The notes under the pieces are model-generated. The model did no database searches. It was not told where the DNA came from and worked only from the letters and a program-made list of their open reading frames with translations. DNA of 64,000 nucleotides from positions 1-64,000 of the forward strand of contig JBGARJ010000029.1 in NCBI GenBank assembly GCA_044230315.1. The letters are read 5' to 3'. Shown here one piece after another: positions 53,601 through 62,000 of this stretch. This DNA comes from M3007 sp044230315. GTDB lineage: Bacteria > Bacteroidota > Bacteroidia > Chitinophagales > Saprospiraceae. Every line of letters starts with the position of its first letter. The stretch's first letter is position 1. Position numbers and translations under genes: made by a program.

Positions 53601-53798
53601 TTGCCGGGAGCCTGTGAAGCGACCCTACGGGTGTTTGATGCCCGGGGCAGGTTGTTAAGCGAACAGAGCGCCTATTATGCTGAGGGAAGCCACTATCTTG
53701 AATTTGACTTTGGGGCCGAAGGCGTTTCCGGGGTATTGTATTACGAACTGACCACACCTTACGGATTGTTGACCAAACGAATGGTTTTGAGCAGGTAG
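50556..53798 (+). CDS. Continuation of the giant protein: repeats, cohesin-like, dockerin, T9SS domain
   Basis: This is the shifted-frame continuation of the previous entry, about 1080 residues, beginning DPATAGTGAHTITY. An open frame with its own ATG begins at 50499, but its first 18 residues are in the wrong frame for the repeat. In order it has the end of a broken repeat, one complete 75-residue repeat, an Ig-like unit, an AGQDQTTC unit, a cohesin-like domain (ACGDEVTITIATVSGF to LALEPQND, about 51430-51850), three further repeats, a dockerin type I pair (TTADASRITQHALN and DVNSTNSITTADANYI, about 52735-52880), a second cohesin-like sandwich, and a T9SS type A tail (LRLFQNRPNPF). Without frameshift correction this part would lack a signal peptide and remain unexported. 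Confidence 0.8.
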   Translation, partial: DPATAGTGAHTITYTYTDVNNCTASCTFTITVYDLPVVSCPSNTTVCPDATPFALTGGTPSGGTYSGPGVSMGVFDPGAANPGVNTITYAYTDPVTECSNTCTFDITVSATMTASVSITADPGSTICEGTSVTFTATPTNGGATPAYQWKLNGANVGSNLATYMNASLTSGDQVACEMTSSATCVNPSQATSNTITMTVNSLATANAGQDQTTCINGVVYLTGTVGGSATGGSWSADVAGGTFYPSANALQTFYIPPANQATPVTLTLTTNGPCPVSDDLIITYGNLPSVNLSASGPQSAACGDEVTITIATVSGFNDIKSYQYVVEWDPAKFQYMSYNAPNIGGEPATVVTTYTSSGQLNYGWVDQSGTITGKNLPNGSTVLTLTLKVLVSTGMDESVDIVGTIITPLEAFNSQQCILALEPQNDVAIDLNPITVDCPANTAVCIDATPFTLTGESPAGGTYSGAGVNSGEFDPAAAGVGPHTISYDYSNGTCTASCTFTITVNALPVVSCPGNTAVCIDVAPYVLTGGSPAGGTYSGAGVSMGEFDPAAAGAGPHTITYTYTDGNGCTASCTFTITVNALPVVSCPGNIVVCIDDAPFVLTGGSPAGGTYSGTGVSMGEFDPATAGLGIHTITYMYTDGNGCTASCTFTVTVTPCAIDFTGRIIWEGDRLTTMTGVKDVTTTLSGDDSDTDLTPVTGNFALLANMGHNFEITPVKNMPMPFALNGLTTADASRITQHALNIFPILDPYKLIAADVNSTNSITTADANYIIQAILGNPVNQFTFINKTWRFVPESYVFPNPASPWGYPQKIVYNNISGNQTNQNFIGIKMGDVNNTANPANFGPQSAPHLVWRVQDATLEQGASLVAEFRADQMIDLLAYQFALRFDPAQLQLDTIETIAGSPMQADNFGLFNLGDGEIRAAVALGEPITLNDGTPVFRLKFKALQSGFRLSEVLQLGEDILLAEAYNSDYTPGPVKMIYTDVLTGANYPVESKLRLFQNRPNPFAERTVIGFELPGACEATLRVFDARGRLLSEQSAYYAEGSHYLEFDFGAEGVSGVLYYELTTPYGLLTKRMVLSR

Positions 53799-54504
53799 GT
53801 TCAAAATGCTATAACGATTTTTCACCGCGAGACACGGATGCACAGCGATCCATATCTGAATTTTCATATATGCCCTGTGCCACCGTGTCTATGTGGTGAA
53901 TTGCAAAAATCCATGACAGCACGGGGATGCAGAAATAAATTTAAAAACTTGGTAAAGAGCAATTTATTTATATTTAAAAATGCACTTTCCCAATAGTTTG
54001 AAAAATGACATAGTTATTATGCGTTCCATCAGGTTTTTGGCCTTATGTTTGTTCTGTCTTTTAATCCGCATACCTAATCCGTAGTAGTCCGGCGAATGAA
54101 AAGGCGTCTGAACATCCTTATTTTTTGCGCAACTTTCCTCCGCTGATTTTCCTGTCCCATTTCCGATTTGGTACTCGTATGCTGGTGCCGCTGCATTTGT
54201 TTTTGCAGTAATGGGATCTCCATCGGGCAGAATTTAATCCGATCTCGTGAAAGTTTAATTCAGGTTTCCGGATGGTGAAACATCTACCTCCAAATTATGC
54301 CTGCCTGTATTGGATTCCGTGTACAGGTCGCCCAGAGCGTTTCTGGACTAATTTTGGTATTGTACCCCGTCACAATTTTGTTGCTTTCCCTGTCAATTTA
54401 CTGCAAGACATTTTAAATACCGGATTTCCGTGTGGAGCCATCCGACGCATAATATTTTATTTTAATACCAAATACAACACCTCAAGCAAAAACTATGTAT
54501 TCCC
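53799..54504. other. Intergenic region, no gene seen
   Basis: 706 bp, AT-rich. Besides the palindromic repeat at 53821-53900 it has TAATTTTG at 54349-54356, a possible -7 element for the next gene without a clear -33 partner. Short open frames (for example 54272-54508) have no protein character. Confidence 0.5.
53821..53900. repeat. 80-bp palindromic repeat (TTCACC...GGTGAA)
   Basis: TTCACCGCGAGACACGG...CACAG (53821-53845) pairs with CTGTGCCACCGTGTCTATGTGGTGAA (53875-53900) with a few mismatches. The loop is about 29 bases. Repeats built on TTCACC..AGACACGG..CACAG are common dispersed elements in many bacterial genomes. It may also act as a transcription end for the giant gene. Confidence 0.65.
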
Positions 54505-57500
54505 ATGATTATGAAAAGTTACCCTTACCACGCTTTATCCTTAACGGGAGCATTCCGCTCTTTAATAAGACGCATTGGTCCAGGTGCCAGCATAGTTTTT
54601 AGCATTGGATTCTCCCTGATGACCGCTTTTGCCTGGGGACAGACCAACCCTACAGCGCAAAATTTGCCCTATTCCCAGAACTTCGCCAGCCTCACCGCTG
54701 CTTCCACAACCTACCCTGCAGGTTGGCAGGGCTGGCAATTGGGCACCAGCGCAACAACAGCCTTTCGGACCAATGCACCTACAGCCGATTTAGCCCTCAA
54801 TGGAAGTTCCACCGCTGCAACTACAACAGGTGGAGTGCATAACTACAACGGAAAAATTGGTATTTTACAATCCGGCAGCGTCGATCCAGCGTTGGCTTTG
54901 GCGATCAATACCACTGCCCAGAATAACATCCGGATTACCTACGACGTGATGACCATCCGGAATCCGTATGATGGCACCACGAATACACGGATCAATGAAG
55001 TGACCTTGCAATACCGGGTTGGAACATCCGGGACATTTACCTCGTTGACAGGCATAGAATATCAAAACAACACGACCAATCAAACCGGCGCGGTAACTAC
55101 ACCCCAAAATTTAGTTACCAAGACCATCATTCTGCCGCCAGCTTGCAACAACCAAGCGGTCGTTCAACTCCGTTGGGCGGCCAGGGATGTATCCGGGGCG
55201 GGCGCACGGCCCAGTTTTGCTGTTGACAATATTACTGCCTGCCAGGCCCCAACTGCCGACGCTGGCCCTGATCAAATGACTTGTGTGGATGGCGTGGTGT
55301 ATTTACCGGGCGCCGTTGGCGGTTCGGCTACCGGTGGAACCTGGACCTCGAACACAGCCGGCGGGTTCTTTTTGCCCAATGCAAACACTCCGGCGGCATT
55401 TTATATTCCACCTGCGGGCAACACCAACCCGATTACGTTGGTACTGACCACCACAGGTGGCACTTGTCCCCCCGCAGCTACGGATACAGCAGTCATCACC
55501 TACGGCACGTTACCGCCGCTGGTGCTGACGGCAACAGGACCGTCGAGCGCGACCTGCGGCGAAAATGTGGTAATTTCGATCATGGCAACCAGCGGATTTA
55601 CGGATATCAAATCCTATCAATTCGTTGTGGAATGGGACCCGCTAAAATTTCAATACGTCACAAATAATGCCACCGTTATTGGCGGCGTGGCGGGTACCAT
55701 AGGAACCTTTGATACACCTTCCGGACAATTAACGTATGGCTGGGTAGACCCAGCGGGTATTGCAGGGGAAACCCTCCCCAATGGCACGACAGTACTCACA
55801 GTGACCCTGAAAGCGATCGCCAGTTCGGGTATGGATGAGAGTGTAGACATCGTGGGAACGATCATTACACCCATTGAGGCAACAAACAGCCAACAATGTT
55901 TTCTGACAGTGACCCCTGAAAATAATGTTGCGATTGACCTCAATCCGATCGCAGTGAACTGCCCGGATAACATGACAGTTTGTATAGATGCGGCAGCCTT
56001 CGAACTGAGTGGCGCCACTCCGGTTGGGGGCACCTATAGCGGTACAGGCGTCGATGCCGGATTTTTCGATCCAGCGACGGCCGGAACCGGTACACATACG
56101 ATTACATACGACTTTACTGACGGAAATAACTGCTCCAATGCCTGTTCATACACGATCACGGTAGCGGCCTTGCCGGTGGTGAACTGCCCGTCGAACACAA
56201 CAGTTTGCATCGACGCTGCGCCGTTTGCGCTGAGCGGCGCCACACCGGTGGGCGGCACCTACAGCGGCCCGGGCGTAAGTGCGGGCACGTTCAACCCGGC
56301 GACAGCGGGTGTGGGCCCGCACACGATCACGTATTCGTATACCAACGCCAATAACTGTAGCAATACTTGTACCTATACGATCACGGTAGCGGCCTTGCCG
56401 GTAGTGAACTGCCCGTCGAACACGACGGTATGCATCGACGCTGCGCCGTTTGCGCTGAGCGGTGGTGCGCCGATGGGCGGCACCTACAGCGGTCCTGGTG
56501 TAAGCGCGGGCACGTTCAATCCGGCGAATGCCGGTGTTGGCACGCATACGATCACGTATTCGTACACCAACGCCAGCAACTGCAGCAACACCTGCACGTA
56601 CACGATCACGGTAGCGGCCTTACCGGTGGTGAACTGCCCGTCGAACACGACAGTGTGCATCGACGCTGCGCCGTTTGCGCTGAGCGGCGGTACGCCGATG
56701 GGCGGCACATACAGCGGCCCGGGCGTAAGCGCGGGCACGTTCAACCCGGCGAATGCGGGTGTGGGCCCGCACACGATTACCTACGCTTATACCAACGCCA
56801 GCAACTGTACCAACACCTGCACGTACACGATCACGGTAGCGGCCTTGCCGGTGCTGAGTTGCCCGGGCGATATGACGGTATGCATCGACGCTGCGCCGTT
56901 TGCGCTGAGCGGCGCCACACCGGTGGGCGGCACGTACAGCGGCCCGGGCGTGAGTGCGGGCACGTTCAACCCGGCGAATGCGGGTGTTGGCACGCATACG
57001 ATCACGTATTCGTACACCAACGCCAATAACTGCAGCAAGACTTGCACCTTCCATATCTCGGTGACTTCGACGCCGGTAGTGAACTGCCCGTCGAACACGA
57101 CGGTATGCATCGACGCTGCGCCGTTTGCGCTGAGCGGTGGCACGCCGATGGGCGGCACCTACAGCGGCCCGGGGGTAAATGCGGGCATGTTCAACCCCGC
57201 GACGGCAGGTGTGGGCCCGCACACGATCACCTACGCTTATACCAACGGGAGCAATTGCATGGGCAGTTGCACGTACATGATCACGGTTATTTCAGTCCCT
57301 GTGGCGAGCTGCCCGCCCAACATGACGGTTTGTGTTGACGCATCGCCGTTTGCCTTGAGTGGTGGTACGCCAATGGGTGGGACCTACAGTGGGCCGGGCG
57401 TCAATGCAGGCACCTTCAGCCCGGCGGCAGCAGGCCTTGGCATGCATACTATTACATACACGTATACGGGTGGGAACAACTGCATGTCGTCTTGCACATT

Positions 57501-58761
57501 TACCATAAAAGTGAATTCGCTTCCGGAGGTTAGTTGTCCTGCCAATTCCGCTGTCTGTATCGATGTAACGCCGTTTGCTTTGACTGGCGGCCTTCCGGCG
57601 GGTGGCGTTTATAGTGGGGCGGGCGTTAATGCAGGCGTATTCAATCCTTCGAACGCAGGGGTAGGGCCCCATACCATTACATACACCTACACCGCGCTAA
57701 ACAATTGTTCAAAAAGTTGCACCTATACGATCACCGTCAACGGACTTCCGGTGGTGAGTTGCCCGTCGAATATGACGGTTTGTGCCGATGCCGCGCCATT
57801 TGCACTCAGCGGCGCAACGCCAATGGGTGGCACTTACAGTGGTCCGGGTGTATCCGCTGGCATGTTCAACCCGGCGACGGCGGGTGCGGGTACCCATACG
57901 ATTACCTATTTGTATACCAACGGAAACAACTGCTCCGCCTCGTGCACCTTCACCATAACAGTCAATGCCCTTCCTATGGTCAGTTGCCCCGGGAATATGA
58001 TGGTGTGTGTCGATGCAACGCCGTTTGCCCTGAGCGGCGCGAGCCCTGGCGGTGGGACTTACAGCGGTACCGGTGTTTCCGGAGGCGTATTTAACCCCGC
58101 TGCCGCCGGTTTAGGCGCCCATACCATTACGTATACCTACACCAGTGGGAACAATAACTGCACGAATAGTTGCACGTTCACCATTGAAGTATCTCTTGCG
58201 CTTCCGGTCAGCATCATTTACAGTCCGACGTACTGCATGCAAGATCCGGGACCAGTCATTGGAGTCAGCAATTCCATGGTAGGTGTTACATATCAGTTGC
58301 AGGATAATGGCGGTACCAATCTCGGCAGTCCTCAGGCTGGAAACGGTGGCACGATCTATTTTGGCGTGCATCCAAACGGCACCTACAAAGTAGTGGCTAC
58401 TGGCGCCAGTTGTTCCAATATTGCAACCGAAACGGTCAATGCTGCAGCAAGTGCATGCGCCATTGTTGTGCCGAACTATTGCGTTTGCGACGCTCCCGAT
58501 GGCCGCGCTTCGGTAACGGTGCAGGTTACAGCGCCGGCAGGGCAGAACTGGACGGTGAAAAACGTAATTGGATTGTACTCCCTGGCGAGCCCGCCGGCGC
58601 CCAACGCGCCCACGCCGCTCCTCCTGGGCACTTCGTTGAACTATACGGGCCCGAATACGTACACGCTGGATGCCATACGTTTGACGACCAAAGGATTTTG
58701 GGTACAGGTAACCAACGGATTTACCGATCTGGATGTGATGGTAGGGAACGCATCCTGGTAA
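54505..58761 (+). CDS. Giant secreted protein with cohesin-like domain and ten 75-residue repeats
   Basis: 1418 residues. A signal-type segment (SIVFSIGFSLMTAFAWGQ, about residues 30-48) precedes a jelly-roll-like domain (about 50-245), an AGPDQMTC unit (about 250-335), a cohesin-like domain (ATCGENVVISIMATSGF to FLTVTPENN, about 345-475) and ten tandem repeats (about 484-1234), each with CPSNTTVCIDAAPFALSG, GGTYSGPGVSAGTF and HTITY. The C-terminal part has PNYCVCDAPDG and a beta domain, ending VMVGNASW. I see no T9SS sorting domain at the end. The first modules are closely related to those in the preceding giant gene. A matrix or adhesin role is likely; partner unknown. Confidence 0.85.
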   Translation: MIMKSYPYHALSLTGAFRSLIRRIGPGASIVFSIGFSLMTAFAWGQTNPTAQNLPYSQNFASLTAASTTYPAGWQGWQLGTSATTAFRTNAPTADLALNGSSTAATTTGGVHNYNGKIGILQSGSVDPALALAINTTAQNNIRITYDVMTIRNPYDGTTNTRINEVTLQYRVGTSGTFTSLTGIEYQNNTTNQTGAVTTPQNLVTKTIILPPACNNQAVVQLRWAARDVSGAGARPSFAVDNITACQAPTADAGPDQMTCVDGVVYLPGAVGGSATGGTWTSNTAGGFFLPNANTPAAFYIPPAGNTNPITLVLTTTGGTCPPAATDTAVITYGTLPPLVLTATGPSSATCGENVVISIMATSGFTDIKSYQFVVEWDPLKFQYVTNNATVIGGVAGTIGTFDTPSGQLTYGWVDPAGIAGETLPNGTTVLTVTLKAIASSGMDESVDIVGTIITPIEATNSQQCFLTVTPENNVAIDLNPIAVNCPDNMTVCIDAAAFELSGATPVGGTYSGTGVDAGFFDPATAGTGTHTITYDFTDGNNCSNACSYTITVAALPVVNCPSNTTVCIDAAPFALSGATPVGGTYSGPGVSAGTFNPATAGVGPHTITYSYTNANNCSNTCTYTITVAALPVVNCPSNTTVCIDAAPFALSGGAPMGGTYSGPGVSAGTFNPANAGVGTHTITYSYTNASNCSNTCTYTITVAALPVVNCPSNTTVCIDAAPFALSGGTPMGGTYSGPGVSAGTFNPANAGVGPHTITYAYTNASNCTNTCTYTITVAALPVLSCPGDMTVCIDAAPFALSGATPVGGTYSGPGVSAGTFNPANAGVGTHTITYSYTNANNCSKTCTFHISVTSTPVVNCPSNTTVCIDAAPFALSGGTPMGGTYSGPGVNAGMFNPATAGVGPHTITYAYTNGSNCMGSCTYMITVISVPVASCPPNMTVCVDASPFALSGGTPMGGTYSGPGVNAGTFSPAAAGLGMHTITYTYTGGNNCMSSCTFTIKVNSLPEVSCPANSAVCIDVTPFALTGGLPAGGVYSGAGVNAGVFNPSNAGVGPHTITYTYTALNNCSKSCTYTITVNGLPVVSCPSNMTVCADAAPFALSGATPMGGTYSGPGVSAGMFNPATAGAGTHTITYLYTNGNNCSASCTFTITVNALPMVSCPGNMMVCVDATPFALSGASPGGGTYSGTGVSGGVFNPAAAGLGAHTITYTYTSGNNNCTNSCTFTIEVSLALPVSIIYSPTYCMQDPGPVIGVSNSMVGVTYQLQDNGGTNLGSPQAGNGGTIYFGVHPNGTYKVVATGASCSNIATETVNAAASACAIVVPNYCVCDAPDGRASVTVQVTAPAGQNWTVKNVIGLYSLASPPAPNAPTPLLLGTSLNYTGPNTYTLDAIRLTTKGFWVQVTNGFTDLDVMVGNASW
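55954..58205 (+). repeat. Ten tandem 225-bp coding repeats
   Basis: Ten consecutive units of 225 bases (75 codons). Units two to six (about 56179-57300) are very alike at the nucleotide level, sharing long stretches around AACTGCCCGTCGAACACGAC and GGCACGTTCAACCCGGC; the outer units are more diverged. The gradient suggests recent duplication or gene conversion in the middle. Such a tract is prone to copy-number change and to assembly errors. Confidence 0.85.
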
Positions 58762-58779
58762 GTTAAAGGAATAAAACGA

Positions 58780-58807
58780 GGTGAGGAGGCAGCGCTGCCT
58801 CCTCACC
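58780..58807 (+). terminator. Perfect 28-bp palindrome, likely terminator
   Basis: GGTGAGGAGGCAGC followed directly by its complement GCTGCCTCCTCACC, 18 bp after the stop of the repeat protein. The hairpin is very stable. Only a weak T-rich stretch (CCGCTTTCT) follows, so it could act as an mRNA 3' end stabiliser or terminator. Confidence 0.65.
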
Positions 58808-59054
58808 CTCCGCTTTCTATGCAATAATCTATTCTTCCCTGGAAGGTAATACTGCTCTCGACTGCTGGGTAAAAGTCCAAACATATTCCCAACGGAGCAG
58901 ATCATAGCGGGCTATGCAACCGCGCTTCTTTTCCTAACCTGATTTTGTCCGGCCACAACACGGCTATGGCCTCGTGGTGTTAATCTGTTCACTTTCAACT
59001 GGTTTGACCCAGTGCGAGCGGACAGGTTCTATCGTATTTTGAAATAATAAACTC

Positions 59055-62000
59055 ATGAAAATGAATTGCTTATTACGTGCCATTGCCTTTGTTTTTGCCT
59101 TGACCCTGCTCGGACAATCCGGCGTTTTTGCGCAGAATGCCATTGTAACTGAAAACGCCCTGGCCGGCAATCCGGCCTCGGAATGGGATATCTCGGGCGC
59201 CGGTGACCTTTCCATTCAAGGCTTCGCTACCGACATCAGCGTCAACAAGGGCCAAACCATCCATTTCAAGATCAATACAGATGCCAGCGCTTACACCATT
59301 AAAATATACCGCTTGGGATATTATCAGGGAAACGGCGCCCGTCTGCAAGGTTTGGGCACGGTAACTGCTGTTTTGCCCCAGACCCAACCTGCCGATCTCT
59401 ACGACCCGGTCACTGGTTTGACCGACTGCGGAAACTGGGCCGAGTCGGCATACTGGGATGTGCCGGCCAATGCCGTTTCCGGAATTTACATCGCAAAACT
59501 GATCCGTGACGATACCCAGGGAGCAAGTCATATTATCTTTATTGTCCGGGATGATACCAGTACTTCGGATCTCTATTTTCAAGCTTCTGATGCCACCTGG
59601 CAAGCATATAATGGCTATGGTGGAAACAGTTTGTACGTCGGCGCCGGCAATTTACCTTATGGCCACGCCAACAAGGTCAGCTACAACCGCCCTTATCAAA
59701 CCCGCGGTGGCGGTGGCGGAGGTGCGGAAGAAGATTGGGTGTTCAATGCTGAATATCCAATGATTCGCTGGCTTGAACAAAATGGTTATGATGTTACCTA
59801 CACTACGGGTGTAGACGTTGACCGATTCGGAAGCCTTTTACCCCAACACAAAGTTTTTCTCTCTGTCGGCCACGATGAATACTGGTCGGCCGCGCAACGT
59901 GCTAATGTAACGGCTGCCCGCAATGCAGGCGTACACCTGGCCTTTTTCAGCGGCAACGAAATCTATTGGAAAACGCGCTGGGAGCCCAGTACAGACGGCT
60001 CAAACACCCCTTACCGTACATTGGTTTGCTACAAAGAAGGCACACTGGGTGAAAATATCTGCGGGACGAAATGCGATCCGGAACCGAATATCTGGACCGG
60101 ACTTTGGCGCGATGGTTGTGACTTTACGCCCCCGGCAGATGGTTGCAATCCGGAAAATGCCCTGTCAGGCCAGATTAGCTGGGACGGGAGTAATGGCGCA
60201 ATAGAAGTGCCCGACACGTACAAAGATTTGCGGTTTTGGCGCAACACCAGCATAACCGCCCTTGGCACTGGCCAAACGGCTATCTTGAGCGGCCAGACCC
60301 TGGGGTATGAATGGGACTGGCAACAATATCCAGGCTCCTATCCGGGCGGTCGAATCCGGATGTCCAAAACGATCCTCAATGGCAAAACCCACCATTTGTC
60401 GCTATACCGCCATTCCAGCGGCGCACTGGTATTTGGGGCCGGCACGGTACAATGGTCGTGGGGGCTTGATGGGGTGCACGACCGGGGTGGCTCAACTCCC
60501 GATATACGGATGCAACAAGCCACGGTCAATTTGTTTGCCGATATGGATGTGCAACCGGAGACGCTGCAGGCGGGGTTGACCGCGGCTACTGCATCAACCG
60601 ATGTAGCTGCACCGGTGACCGTGATCGTCAACCCCTTGGATGCTTCTACCTTGCCTGTCGGGACGCCGGTTACCATCAGCGGTACGGCTTCGGATCCAGG
60701 TGGCGGCATAGTGGCCGGGGTGGAGGTTTCGTTAGATGGCGGAACCACCTGGCAGCTTGCCACAGGTACTACTTCCTGGACGTTCCAATGGTATCCGGCG
60801 ACATTGGGAACCGTAACGATTAAAAGCCGCGGTTTTGACGATAGCGGCAATATTGAAACACCCGGTAATGCCGTCACCGTCACGGTGGAAGCTTCGGGCG
60901 GCTCCTGCCCCTGCTCAATTTGGAATCCGGTGGTGGTGCCCTCTGTGGTGGACGAGCCTGACGCAAATGCGGTTGAACTGGGTGTGAAGTTTCGCACCAC
61001 TACCGACGGCTTTATTACCGGCATCCGGTTTTACAAAAGCCTTAACAACACCGGCTCTCATGTTGGGAACTTGTGGTCGGGCGCCGGTGTAAACCTCGGG
61101 CAAGCTGTATTCGTCGGTGAAACTGCATCAGGTTGGCAGGAAGTGTTGTTCGGCGCACCGATACCGGTTATAGCCAATACAACGTATATCGCCTCATACC
61201 ATACCACAACTGGCCACTATTCGCAGGATGAAAACTACTTCGCTGCCAATGGGGTCGAAAATCCGCCGTTGGTGGCGTTAGCCAATGGAGTAGACGGCGC
61301 GAATGGCGTTTACACGTATTCTGCGGTAAGCGCATTTCCAACATCCACCTATAATGCATCCAATTATTGGGTGGATGTAGTATTCGAAACCACGGTTGGG
61401 CCGGACGTAACGCCTCCGGTAGTACTCGCAACCGCACCGACCAACAACGCCTCGGGCGTGAGTGTCGGTGCCAATGTAACGGGCACATTTAATGAAAACC
61501 TGGATGCCACTACTGTAAATGCTTCCACAGTTGAACTTCGCGACCCCGACAACAACTTGGTAGCAGCAACGGTGAGTTACAACAGTGCTACCCGGACGGC
61601 TATTCTGGATCCTTCGTCAAGCCTGGCATATTCCACGACGTACACTGCCAGGCTCGTAGGCGACGCTTTAGGCATTACGGATGTGGCTGGCAACCCGCTG
61701 GCTGCCGATTACGTTTGGATGTTCACCACGGCCGCACCGCCACCGCCACCGCCCACTGAAGGCCCCGGCGGGCCGATACTGGTGATTAGTGCAGCAGCGA
61801 ATCCTTTTAGTCGCTATCCAGTGGAAATCCTTCGCGCCGAAGGGTTGAATGAATTTTCTGCAATGGATATCTCGTTGATCACGGCTGCTGTGCTCAATGA
61901 TTACGATGTCGTAATTCTGGGTGAATTGAGCCTGTCGCCCGCACAGGTAACCCTGCTCAGCGATTGGGTGGATGCCGGCGGCACGCTGATCGCCTTGCGC

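Noticed and set aside
55954..58205. Regular repeats resembling a CRISPR array
   Set aside because: The unit is 225 bases, in frame and coding throughout, without short repeats separated by unique spacers.
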